Below, one piece after another: positions 9,197 through 21,696 of a stretch of 64,000 nt of DNA (its first letter is position 1; each line of letters starts with the position of its first letter). Position numbers and translations under genes: made by a program. Source of the stretch: Pseudocolwellia sp049933045 (GTDB lineage Bacteria > Pseudomonadota > Gammaproteobacteria > Enterobacterales > Alteromonadaceae); assembly GCF_049933045.1 (NCBI RefSeq), contig NZ_CP187926.1, positions 248,001 to 312,000 of the forward strand. The letters are read 5' to 3'. The notes under the pieces were generated by a model. It was not told the DNA's origin. It did no database searches and saw only the letters and a program-made list of their open reading frames with translations.

Positions 9197-9705
9197 AATA
9201 GATGCATGAGCGAATTTATTCATAAAAGTCACAATGTGACAGTGTTGATTTACCATCTTGTCCTCCCTGCGAAGTATAGAAGGGCGGTTGTCGATGCTGG
9301 TGTTGATCGAGTTATTACTTTGACTTGTAGAGAAATAGAGAAACGTTACGAGATAAAGTTTTTAGAAATAGGTTCAGATGAAAACCACATACACTTTCTA
9401 GTTCAGTCTGTACCAATGTATAGCATCACTAAACTTGTAACGATAATCAAAAGTTTAACAGCAAGAGAAGTCTTCAAAAAATGCCCACATGTTAAAAAGC
9501 AATTATGGGGTGGTGAATTTTGGTCTGATGGGTATTTTGCCAGTACGGTTGGTAAGCATGGAGATGAAACAATGATCAGAAAATATGTGAAAAGCCAAGG
9601 TAATAACTACGAACAGTTACACAGTGATCATCAGTTAGCGATATTCTAAATAAAATACCCCGCTCACGAAGTGAGTTCTGCGTAGCAGAAGGGCTTGCCC
9701 CGGGG
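9176..9705 (+). mobile_element. IS200/IS605-like insertion sequence (single transposase gene)
   Basis: About 530 bp with one Y1 transposase gene. There are no terminal inverted repeats in the classical sense. The left end has hairpin cgccgc-tt-gcggcg (9180-9193). The right end has stacked hairpins ctcac-gaa-gtgag (9663-9675) and ttctgc-gta-gcagaa (9676-9690), closed by ccccg (9657-9661) and cgggg (9701-9705). Subterminal palindromes recognised as single-stranded DNA are the hallmark of this family. The exact ends are inferred from the hairpins and the interrupted reading frame; the left cut is probably just after ttttatt (9170-9176). Confidence 0.7.
9206..9649 (+). CDS. tnpA: IS200/IS605-family Y1 transposase (TnpA)
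   Basis: The 147-aa product matches the single-domain HUH/Y1 transposase. YHLVLPAKYRR is at the N-terminus, the HUH motif is HIHFL (about residues 72-76), then comes GGEFWSDGYFASTVGKH and a candidate catalytic Tyr in the late helix (RKYVKSQGNN). The enzyme moves single-stranded DNA by cutting and rejoining next to hairpins. Full length and intact motifs suggest it may still be active. No TnpB/accessory gene accompanies it. Confidence 0.9.
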   Translation: MSEFIHKSHNVTVLIYHLVLPAKYRRAVVDAGVDRVITLTCREIEKRYEIKFLEIGSDENHIHFLVQSVPMYSITKLVTIIKSLTAREVFKKCPHVKKQLWGGEFWSDGYFASTVGKHGDETMIRKYVKSQGNNYEQLHSDHQLAIF

Positions 9706-9706
9706 A

Positions 9707-9865
9707 TGTTTACTTGATCCTGATAAAATGAAATCTAGTGCGGGTGATGTATTACAAAGGTGGACTTTGGATTCGATCAAATCGACAGGAACTACAGCAG
9801 GTGAAGTCATGCTTGATGTTGTTGCTAAAGTGGTAGAAAGTATATTAACGTTAGGGCATTTCTAA
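9707..9865 (+). pseudogene. Orphaned 3' remnant of the interrupted lipoprotein gene (probable)
   Basis: This is an open stretch of 52 codons ending in a stop, without its own start or ribosome binding site (LLDPDKMKSSAGDVLQRW then SIKSTGTTAGEVMLDVVAKV, ending LTLGHF). It begins immediately at the right end of the IS element and shares the coordinate frame of the upstream lipoprotein gene. The simplest reading is that it was that gene's C-terminal part before insertion. It could instead belong to an unrelated lost gene; an empty-site homologue would decide. Confidence 0.5.
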
Positions 9866-9972
9866 ACAATATATCATTGTTTGCATAGCTAATATTTAAT
9901 CATTGTTTGAACTGGTTAAGTTTTATTTTGAAATGTCGGTCGTTGTACTTATGATATGTTTGATGAAGAAAG

Positions 9973-10212
9973 ATGATTATAATTTCATCTGATAAGTCAA
10001 ATATTCATGGAAGTAAACTTTATCTTAATTGTAGTAAAAGCATTAATGAGGACTGGTCTAAATATAACTCAAATATGAGTAAAGGTGCAGATTATAATCC
10101 TTTATAAACCAATGTGTAGAGCTTCATTACAGAGCAATCAGATTTTCAACTTTTACTAGAGTCAGTTAAAAGAATAAAAGACGTATGTGATATTAATACA
10201 CTTATTTATTAA
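9973..10212 (+). pseudogene. Small decayed gene with two in-frame stops (tentative)
   Basis: Reading from ATG 9973 gives 44 codons (MIIISSDKSNIHGSKLYLNC...) to TAA at 10105. The same frame continues past TAA and a TAG at 10117 through 30 further sense codons (SFITEQSDFQLLLESVKRIK...) to TAA at 10210, just before a terminator. Amino-acid composition looks coding on both sides of the stops. It could be a broken small gene, or just a 44-aa ORF followed by chance open sequence. The family is not recognised. Confidence 0.35.
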
Positions 10213-10226
10213 TAAAGCTGAGAAAT

Positions 10227-10255
10227 AAAAAAGTCACTATAATTAGTGACTTTTT
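10227..10255. terminator. Bidirectional terminator
   Basis: aaaaaagtcact (10227-10238) pairs with agtgacttttt (10245-10255) around a 6-nt loop, with A-run on one side and T-run on the other. It can end both the remnant on the plus strand and the converging PEP-CTERM gene on the minus strand. Confidence 0.85.
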
Positions 10256-10282
10256 GTTTTTATAAACGAAATAAGTTATTTA

Positions 10283-10831
10283 TTAATTTTTACGGCGCTT
10301 AGCAACTAAAAAGAATAAGCCTGTAAAAAATAATAGAAACATTGATGGTTCAGGAACTACGCTAGCTTGACCTAATGCTAACTCACCAAAAATAAAAACA
10401 TTACCGCTAGAGTCAAATACATCAATAAAGTTGCCACCAGTAAAAGCTGTATCAGCTAAACCTTGAAAATTAAAGAACGATGAGCTGTCTTCGGTTACGT
10501 CAAATGTCAAAAATTCAATACCTGCACTTACATTAGTTAAATCGACAAATGCTTCAAATAATCCAAATAATGAAAAGTTACCAGCAGCATCAGTTTCAGT
10601 GATCATATCAAATCCGAATAATTCAAAGTTAACCCAAGTATTAATGTAGCCATCGCCATCGCCATCTTGAGTATCGACTGTGATTGAACCAATAGTTTCA
10701 AATAATACGTCTGTGCTTGATAAATCATCAAACAATATGTCTTGTGTAATTAAGTTTGCATTAGCTGAGCCAATTGTGAATAAAGATAGAGATATAGCTA
10801 ATAGTGCGTTTTTTAAATATGTGTTTAACAT
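10283..10831 (-). CDS. PEP-CTERM sorting-domain exported protein
   Basis: The 182-aa product has an N-terminal signal peptide (LLAISLSLFTIGSANA). Its C-terminal tail is VPEP, a hydrophobic segment MFLLFFTGLFFLVA and a basic end KRRKN: the PEP-CTERM signal processed by exosortase. The middle is acidic and Phe-rich and has no recognised domain. It includes DTQDGDGDGY, a possible calcium-binding acidic loop. Such proteins are usually sorted to the outer surface or matrix with exopolysaccharide. No exosortase gene is in the window. An AGGT-type ribosome site precedes the ATG. Confidence 0.85.
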   Translation of the reverse strand: MLNTYLKNALLAISLSLFTIGSANANLITQDILFDDLSSTDVLFETIGSITVDTQDGDGDGYINTWVNFELFGFDMITETDAAGNFSLFGLFEAFVDLTNVSAGIEFLTFDVTEDSSSFFNFQGLADTAFTGGNFIDVFDSSGNVFIFGELALGQASVVPEPSMFLLFFTGLFFLVAKRRKN

Positions 10832-10878
10832 AATAGACCTGTTATTTTATCTTACTTACTGTAAGAATTTATTGAGTT

Positions 10879-10914
10879 AAAAAGCCCTTTAAAGGTTTAA
10901 AGGTTTAAAGGGCT
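10879..10914 (-). terminator. Terminator of the S8 protease gene
   Basis: On the minus strand a stem agccctttaaa / tttaaagggct (10-nt loop) is followed by a T-run. It lies between the protease stop and the PEP-CTERM gene, so the two genes are probably separate transcripts. Confidence 0.85.
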
Positions 10915-10936
10915 GTTAATTAAATGAATGCTTAAA

Positions 10937-13900
10937 TTAATTGTTAATTTCTACAACGGTTGTTCCTTGAGAAACACCTGCGTCATCGTAGAATGTAATG
11001 CCACCCATAAAAGTACCTTCAGTAAGGCCTCTTGTCATAATCGTTACATTATTAAAGCGACCTTGTATAGCACGGCTACTAGAGATAACTCTTGATGTAC
11101 TTTCTTTAGAATCAGCAATCCAAACAGGCATTGTATATTCAAGAGATTCAGCACCAGCTAGGTTATATCCGTGTACCCAAATAAGGTATACATCACCTAT
11201 ATCAACATTTGCTCTTGGCTCAGGATTCACTAATATTACATCTTCATTAGAAGCTGCATTTAAAGATTGTCCTACTTGTGTACAACTCCATTCATCACAA
11301 CGATAAACATAAAGATCTAAATCTACATTACCAGCACCATCGCCAACTAAACCGTCAACCAATGAGAAACGAGCAACTTGAGTTCCTTCAGGTATATGGA
11401 ATAAATGAGTAGCAAGACCAGCTTCATTAAAAGAGAATTCACTATCTGGATCTTGTGAAACAGTTTCAGTTGAACCGAACGGTGCTACAAAACCAGCAAA
11501 GTCAGTAGACGTTGCACCTGAATACAGCATTTTCACAGGGAAGGTTAAACGTCCTCTATTCAATTCGCCTGAAATGGTCTCAGGAACTTCAATAGAAACT
11601 TCCGGAACTACCTTTATTGCAATTGGACTACGTACGTTATGTCCATTGTTATCAGTTAAGGTTATAGAGCCGAATGCCCATTCATTAAATGCAGCAGCGT
11701 CATTACTAGTAAAGTTTAAAACATAACTAGCACTGCCTCCTGCTGTAACATTTAATAAACCATCTTGAGTTGCGTTACCGTTCTCATCAAACGTTGTTAT
11801 TGTTACATCTACACCTTCTGGCGCAACAATCGTTGCGTTGTAAACACTATCCGATTCAGTAACGTTAGTAACAGTACGAGTAATTGACTCTGATCCAGAT
11901 AGCTCAGCAATACCAATAGAGGCAATGTTTAACTGGCTTGGTTCAGTACTAAATCCAGAGTCACTCAACACATCACAGCTTGTTCCTAGGTTAGCCACAT
12001 AAGTTTCATTACCTATGCCACATAAAAATGCAAGATAGTCATTATAGTTTGCACTATATACCAAACCAGGATCTAGAGCGCTAACAGGAGCTGCATGACC
12101 AGCACCAAAATCAAATGGGTCTGCTTGTGTTACGCCATCTTCTTTGGTTAAGTTTTGTCTCGCAGTCGTCATTAATGAAGACTTTATTTGAGCTGGTGTC
12201 CATTCAGGGTTTGATTCCTTGAAAAGAGCAGCTAAACCTGCAATATGAGGGCTAGACATTGATGTACCTTGCAAGTAAGCAAAAGTAGATCCACTTTCTC
12301 CAAACATTGGGGTATTAGTTGTTGCAGCTAATATTTTTACACCAGGGGCTGTAATATCTGGTTTAATAATATCGTAACTAGCTTGGTTAGGACCTCTTGA
12401 TGAAAAATCGGCCATAACATTACCTATTTCAACATTATCTATAGCAGCATTCATATTTGAAAAGGTTACATTAGCTATTTCAATTTGAGAGCTTGCTATT
12501 AATGCCTGACCGTCATCGAATGAAATCATCGAACCAGGAATAGCAACTGCATCATCTGTTCCTCCCATAGCGAAAGGTGATGTAGCTTCATAAGTATATA
12601 TAACAGCGGCAATTGCACCGGCTTCTTGTGCATTGATAAACTTCTGAGTGAAATCACATGATCCACGAGCGATTAAAGCTACGTTTCCTGCCAAGCTTGT
12701 TTGGCCAGCAATTGGGTTCGAACCATCATCAGCATCACATGCTTCAATAGAGTCAGAGACAACGATATTGCCCGACAATTCATTCGCTGCAGGAGCAAAA
12801 CCTGCAGGTACAGAAACAATTGAAGAACCTGCAAACTCACCAGAATTAACAACTAATGCCTTACCAATAACTTTAGATATACCATCGTAGGTTGAAGCTG
12901 CTACTGATGTAACCCAAGGAGCTGGAGTTCCAACCGTTTCTGCATCAGGGCCACTATTACCAGCAGATACTGAAACAAACACACCCGCCTGAGTAGCACG
13001 TAACATCGCAGCTGCTGCAGGTTGAGTTAAATCTGTTAGGCTTCCACCAATTGAAAAGTTAATAACATCTACGCCATCAACTACTGCTTGATCAATTGCT
13101 GCCATACTATCACTAGGGAAACAACCCGCTTCATCGCCACCTGTAGGGTTTGTATAATCACTATTCCAACAAACTTTGTACATAGCAACACGAGCTCTAG
13201 GCGCTATACCACTAACTAAGCCAATTTCTTGTCCTTCTAATATAGCTTCTACATTAGCATTTCCGCCAGATGTACTCGCAGTATGAGAACCATGACCGTC
13301 AGCATCACGAGGAGATATAAACTCCCCTAAAGAAGTCTGTATATCGTAAACTGATTTAAATGACTCGTTAAAATACCGAGCGCCAATTAATTTATTATTA
13401 CATTGAAAAGTATCAGCTTCAGCTTCTTCACCAGCATCACAAATACCATTCCAACCAATAGATTGAGGATCAGAATATGAACCATCATCAGCAAAACTTG
13501 GATGCTCAGGTGCAATACCTGTATCCAAAACACCAATAACAACACCTTCACCTTTAATATTTAGTGTGTGTTGTCCGGTACTACCCGTTAAGCCTAAAAA
13601 CTCAGGCGTATTAGAAGTAGTAACCTTTTGTATTTCTTCTTTCCACACACCTGCAACATCAGGATTAGATTCAAGCATTGAGACTTGTTTTTGAGTTAAC
13701 TTAGCGGAGAAACCATTAAATGTATGTTTAAACGAATGGATAATAGTAATAGAACCCATTTGATTAGCAAGTTCCTGCTGATGTTCTTCTATAGCTTTAG
13801 TATAGGCGATTAGAGCAGGTGTATTAGCGTTATAGTTATTACCTGCAATGCCGACAACTTGATTAGAGGGTAACAATTCGCCAATATCTTCTGCTTGAGA

Positions 13901-14080
13901 GATACCCGGCTTTTGTTTCATTTGTACTATATAGAGTGAAGACGAATTTTTTTTAACATGGCTTGACTTGGCTTCTTTAAATAATGATTTATCAGCTTTT
14001 ACTTCAGCTGCATGAATATTATAGGTAGATGCCAAAGCTAAGGTGACAAGACTGCCAACAATTTTGCGTTTAAATTGCAT
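10937..14080 (-). CDS. Secreted subtilisin-like (S8) serine protease with PA domain
   Basis: The 1047-aa product has a Sec signal peptide (ending NIHAA). An I9-type propeptide covers about 45-150. The S8 catalytic domain follows, with Asp186 (GVLDTGI), His263 (DGHGSHTAS), oxyanion Asn375 (SAGNSGP) and Ser607 (GTSMSSPHIAG). A PA (protease-associated) domain is inserted at about 430-540. The C-terminal third (about 690-1047) is beta-rich, with fibronectin-III-like character and no membrane anchor. This is the lactocepin/cucumisin-like architecture of large extracellular proteases used for peptide nutrition. AGGGA precedes the ATG. Confidence 0.93.
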   Translation of the reverse strand: MQFKRKIVGSLVTLALASTYNIHAAEVKADKSLFKEAKSSHVKKNSSSLYIVQMKQKPGISQAEDIGELLPSNQVVGIAGNNYNANTPALIAYTKAIEEHQQELANQMGSITIIHSFKHTFNGFSAKLTQKQVSMLESNPDVAGVWKEEIQKVTTSNTPEFLGLTGSTGQHTLNIKGEGVVIGVLDTGIAPEHPSFADDGSYSDPQSIGWNGICDAGEEAEADTFQCNNKLIGARYFNESFKSVYDIQTSLGEFISPRDADGHGSHTASTSGGNANVEAILEGQEIGLVSGIAPRARVAMYKVCWNSDYTNPTGGDEAGCFPSDSMAAIDQAVVDGVDVINFSIGGSLTDLTQPAAAAMLRATQAGVFVSVSAGNSGPDAETVGTPAPWVTSVAASTYDGISKVIGKALVVNSGEFAGSSIVSVPAGFAPAANELSGNIVVSDSIEACDADDGSNPIAGQTSLAGNVALIARGSCDFTQKFINAQEAGAIAAVIYTYEATSPFAMGGTDDAVAIPGSMISFDDGQALIASSQIEIANVTFSNMNAAIDNVEIGNVMADFSSRGPNQASYDIIKPDITAPGVKILAATTNTPMFGESGSTFAYLQGTSMSSPHIAGLAALFKESNPEWTPAQIKSSLMTTARQNLTKEDGVTQADPFDFGAGHAAPVSALDPGLVYSANYNDYLAFLCGIGNETYVANLGTSCDVLSDSGFSTEPSQLNIASIGIAELSGSESITRTVTNVTESDSVYNATIVAPEGVDVTITTFDENGNATQDGLLNVTAGGSASYVLNFTSNDAAAFNEWAFGSITLTDNNGHNVRSPIAIKVVPEVSIEVPETISGELNRGRLTFPVKMLYSGATSTDFAGFVAPFGSTETVSQDPDSEFSFNEAGLATHLFHIPEGTQVARFSLVDGLVGDGAGNVDLDLYVYRCDEWSCTQVGQSLNAASNEDVILVNPEPRANVDIGDVYLIWVHGYNLAGAESLEYTMPVWIADSKESTSRVISSSRAIQGRFNNVTIMTRGLTEGTFMGGITFYDDAGVSQGTTVVEINN

Positions 14081-14306
14081 TTAATTCCCTTTATTGATTA
14101 GTTTTTTTATAAGTTAATGTATTCAGATCGTTATATTCGAATACATCATGTTTACTTCGGAATTAATCATAGTCATAAATAAACAATGCGCAATGATAAA
14201 ATTGACCATATGGTTGACTTTTTATAACGTATGAGTGGAAAAAAGTAACAGATTGATTATAAAAAAAACAAACAGACAGAAAAAACAAAATAAGTGAAAA
14301 TAAAGC

Positions 14307-14334
14307 TTGCTTGGAATCAAAAGATCGTTAGAAT
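14307..14334 (+). promoter_or_regulatory. rRNA operon promoter P1
   Basis: TTGCTT (14307-14312), a 16-bp spacer, TAGAAT (14329-14334), then a GC-rich discriminator GCGCTCC. The -10 plus discriminator (TAGAATGCGC) is identical to that of P2. GC-rich discriminators are typical of stringently controlled rrn promoters. The rest of 14081-14300 is AT-rich and may hold UP/FIS sites and the protease promoter. Confidence 0.7.
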
Positions 14335-14510
14335 GCGCTCCACTTCTTAAGGGGAACCAAGAGAAGGTAAGTATAGGAAATACTTAGTTCACTTAATATG
14401 GAAAGCCAAGTGAGAGTTTTGAACTGTTTAGTTAAGCTTAACTGATTAATTAGACATGAGATAACTTAGAATTTGATTTGAAATTAAATCAAAAAGAATT
14501 CAAAAAGTTG

Positions 14511-14538
14511 TTGACATCAAAACTGAGTTGCGTAGAAT
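14511..14538 (+). promoter_or_regulatory. rRNA operon promoter P2
   Basis: A consensus TTGACA (14511-14516), a 16-bp spacer and TAGAAT (14533-14538) are followed by GCGCATC. It lies about 345 bp before the mature 16S 5' end, the usual arrangement for tandem rrn promoters in gammaproteobacteria. Confidence 0.85.
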
Positions 14539-14616
14539 GCGCATCTCGCTTCAGGCAAGGCCTGCAGCAACAAGAGCTTAACGAATGCGATTAACCTCTT
14601 TATTCTCAATGAGAAT

Positions 14617-14629
14617 ATTTCTTTAACAA
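14617..14629 (+). promoter_or_regulatory. boxA antitermination element in rrn leader
   Basis: atttctttaacaa closely matches the rrn boxA core (TGCTCTTTAACAA). A second copy (gattctttaacaa) lies in the 16S-23S spacer at 16728-16740. These recruit the NusB/NusE antitermination complex. Confidence 0.7.
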
Positions 14630-14632
14630 TTA

Positions 14633-14660
14633 GTTATCATGCAATTTGTGTGAACACTCA
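14633..14660 (+). other. 5' strand of the 16S processing stem
   Basis: The 20 bases at 14641-14660 (gcaatttgtgtgaacactca) are exactly complementary to 16476-16495. Complementarity extends outward to about 27 bp with one mismatch. This is the long duplex around pre-16S cut by RNase III. A similar stem surrounds 23S (17009-17032 with 19912-19936, one bulged base). Confidence 0.85.
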
Positions 14661-14881
14661 CATTAAGATTGATTTTACATAGTCGGCTTAACTTCACGGT
14701 ATTTATACCGTAAATTAAGAAGACGTTAAAACAGCTTAATATGATGTCACACAAAAAAGTATAATTTGAATCTTCGGATTTGAATCATACGTTTTATGTA
14801 GTTACTTACTTATGTAGGTAACACGACAGAATTCATTGAGCAGTAACACATCGCTTGCGATGAGGTTACACAAACGATTTA

Positions 14882-16428
<1,547 letters not shown>

Positions 16429-16540
16429 TCTTGAAGTAAAACGTTTTAATGGAATTTACATGCAAATGTACTTTCTGAGTGTTCACACAAATTGCCTGAT
16501 AACGAAATTGAAGAAGTGCACAGCTCTTATAGCAATATAA

Positions 16541-16616
16541 GGGGCTATAGCTCAGCTGGGAGAGCGCCTGCCTTGCACGCAGGAGGTCAGCAGTTCGATC
16601 CTGCTTAGCTCCACCA
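16541..16616 (+). tRNA. tRNA-Ala(UGC)
   Basis: This is a 76-nt cloverleaf with anticodon TGC at tRNA positions 34-36, the G3-U70 wobble pair that identifies alanine tRNAs, a TTCGATC T-loop and encoded CCA. It is the only tRNA in the 16S-23S spacer; many gammaproteobacterial operons carry Ile plus Ala, or Glu. Confidence 0.98.
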
Positions 16617-16677
16617 CTTCTTCTTTAAAGAAAGAGACCAAATTTAACGTATCTCAACGTGTAAAATGAGATGGTTT

Positions 16678-16740
16678 AAATTTGGTTTTTTAAACCAAAT
16701 TTTTCAGTCGAATGCGTACTGGAAATTGATTCTTTAACAA
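16678..16740 (+). other. 16S-23S spacer hairpin and second boxA
   Basis: A perfect stem aaatttggttt / aaaccaaattt (16678-16702) is followed by boxA gattctttaacaa at 16728-16740. The remainder of 16617-17024 contains no gene; it ends in the 5' strand of the 23S processing stem. Confidence 0.65.
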
Positions 16741-17024
16741 TCTGGAAAGCTGATATAAATACCGGTATTTATATAGCACTCAACGGTGTCGCGCTGTTGT
16801 TTGTACGTTATAAATACCAAGCTGTTGTTACTTCTTTTATCGGGAAGTAATAATGGTGATTATGTTTCCTCCTCGGAAATGTAATCAACCCGATAAAACC
16901 GTAAGGTTTTATCAACTCTTATTCAAGACACACTTTGTGTGCGTGAAAATGTCAGACTTTACAATTGGGAAGGTTTTGTCACCTTCTTGTACTGAATATC
17001 TTTCGAGACTATTTAGGGTTGTAT

Positions 17025-19920
<2,896 letters not shown>

Positions 19921-20276
19921 ACAACACCTAAATAGTTTTGGCTATGAAGTGAATTGTATGAAGTTTGACAAAATTACCGAGAGGTAGGTGTAGGAATACA
20001 CCATCGCGTATATAAAATGTGCGAATAAGAGATTAAAATGTATTTATATTGAACATTGTATAGGACGTCCATCGCTCCTTGCCATCCATGGCATTGCGAT
20101 ATTAGTACATCCTGTACGTCAGCTTTCTAAGATTTTAAATCTTGTTAATTATTTACGTAGGTAAATAACATAATGACAAAGCAGCAATAGAGCGAGAAGT
20201 GGAGTTGAGTTTACTCAATGAGCATCGCAGAGATTGCAGCAATGAAGTCAGTATGGCATTTAACAAGTACAATTTT

Positions 20277-20394
20277 TGTCTAGCGACAATAGCGACATGG
20301 CCCCACCTGATCCCATTCCGAACTCAGAAGTGAAACGTGTTAGCGCCGATGGTAGTGTGGGAGTTCCCATGTGAGAGTAGGACATTGCTAGGCT
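20277..20394 (+). rRNA. rrf: 5S ribosomal RNA
   Basis: The core ccgaactcagaagtgaaacg and gccgatggtagtgtgggag are canonical. The ends tgtctagcga and ttgctaggct pair as helix I. Length is about 118 nt. The last bases of the gene are the start of a tandem repeat that continues downstream. Confidence 0.96.
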
Positions 20395-21119
20395 TCTATT
20401 TCAAAGAAAAGGCTATCCTAACGGATAGCCTTTTTTTGTGGGTAAAATAAAGTGGACCTAATGACTTGGTTGGTCATAAGTGATTATTGTTCTTCATGTA
20501 TACATAAGCATATTCGTGTGCGTTAACAGGTCGCCGCTCCTGCACATCTCGACAACTGCTCCTGCGTTATTCTCATCCTTTATATCCATGTAAATCCTGT
20601 GCTCACGGCATTAGTGCATCTCGGTAATTACTCCTGCATTAGCCTAACTAGCTACATCCATGTAGGGACTACACGTCATTGCTAGGCTTCTAATTCAAAG
20701 AAAAGGCTATCCTAACGGATAGCCTTTTTTGTGGGTAAAATAAAGTGCAGCCAATGACTTGGTTGGTCATAAGTGATTATTGTTCTTCATGTATACATAA
20801 GCATATTCGTGCGCGTTAACAGGTCGCCGCTCTTGCACATCTCGATAACTGCTCCTGCGTTATTCTCATTCTTTACATCCATGTAAATCCAGCACCGACT
20901 GTATTAGTGCATCTAGGTAATTTCTCCTTCATTACCCTAACTAGATACATCCATATAGGAACTACACGCCATTGCTAGGCTTCTATTTCAAATAAAGTGC
21001 AGCCAATGACGTGGTTAGTTATCACTGATTGTTGTTCTTCGTTTATAAGTAAATATATTCTAGCGCATCGGTGGGACACTACTCCCGCTCATCTATGCTC
21101 TTATGGTATTAGTACTTCT
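20383..21119 (+). repeat. Tandem repeat array built from the 5S tail, terminator and spacer
   Basis: The string cattgctaggcttct (5S 3' end) recurs at 20383, 20677 and 20970, giving periods of 294 and 293 bp. Units 1 and 2 are near-identical over the terminator hairpin, the taaagtg...atgacttggttgg segment and the remaining spacer. Unit 3 lacks the hairpin by an internal deletion, is more diverged and fades out about 10 bp before the exbD stop. Inside each unit is a module (20619-20667 in unit 1) that matches, in reverse complement, the core of the MITE-like element at 58184-58544. No gene lies in this stretch. Confidence 0.9.
20407..20437 (+). terminator. rRNA operon terminator
   Basis: A stem aaaggctatcc / ggatagccttt with loop taac is followed by a run of T and lies 13 bp after 5S. 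A near-identical second copy is present at 20701-20730 inside the downstream repeat. Confidence 0.95.
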
Positions 21120-21129
21120 TTGGACGTTA

Positions 21130-21525
21130 TTATTTACCTATAGATATTGTTAAATGGTCGAAGGTTTTTATTTGATCAAGTACTTTAACAACATCGTTAT
21201 GGGAAGTTTCATAACTAGGTATTACCACAGCACTTTGTGTTTGGCTTTTGGCTAGAAAACTTTCTATACGTGCAGGTAACCTTTCTATGTCGACAAGTTT
21301 TCCGTTAAATGTGATGAGTCCTGTTTCACTTATTTTAACTAATATTATAGGGTCATTATTTTGGGGGGACTTACTTGCTTCAGGTCTATTGACTAATATG
21401 CCTTCTTCTTTAACAAATGAGGTTGTGACGATAAAAAATATAAGCATTATGAACACAATATCTAGCATAGGAGTCATATCTACTTCGCTTTCTTCTATTT
21501 GATGTTTATTATTTCTTTTACTCAT
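21130..21525 (-). CDS. exbD: ExbD/TolR-family biopolymer transport protein
   Basis: The 131-aa product has the usual ExbD plan: a short cytoplasmic N-terminus, one transmembrane helix (about 20-38) carrying the key proton-path Asp22 (VDMTPMLDIVFIMLIFF), then a periplasmic domain. It works with ExbB-type motors to energise TonB or related systems. Here it stands alone, with no exbB or tonB beside it. It converges on the rRNA operon; the stop is next to the decayed end of the repeat array. Confidence 0.9.
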   Translation of the reverse strand: MSKRNNKHQIEESEVDMTPMLDIVFIMLIFFIVTTSFVKEEGILVNRPEASKSPQNNDPIILVKISETGLITFNGKLVDIERLPARIESFLAKSQTQSAVVIPSYETSHNDVVKVLDQIKTFDHLTISIGK

Positions 21526-21696
21526 AATAGATCCCTTCTTATATTTGTACTATAAATATAGTACGAAGGATGTCGTAAGTCTATAGTTTGATTTATAGCC
21601 AACTGATTTTGTGATGTGATAACTCTAAAAGTAATGCTGTATTGCGTGAATTTTGTTAAAATATAAATAATTATACTTCACGAAAATTTAATAAAA

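Noticed and set aside
10680..10880. 66-codon plus-strand frame opposite the PEP-CTERM gene start
   Set aside because: Antisense to a signal-peptide gene and without a ribosome site.
20383..21119. Possible CRISPR array downstream of 5S
   Set aside because: The period is about 294 bp with long repeats and no short spacers; the units derive from the 5S tail and terminator.
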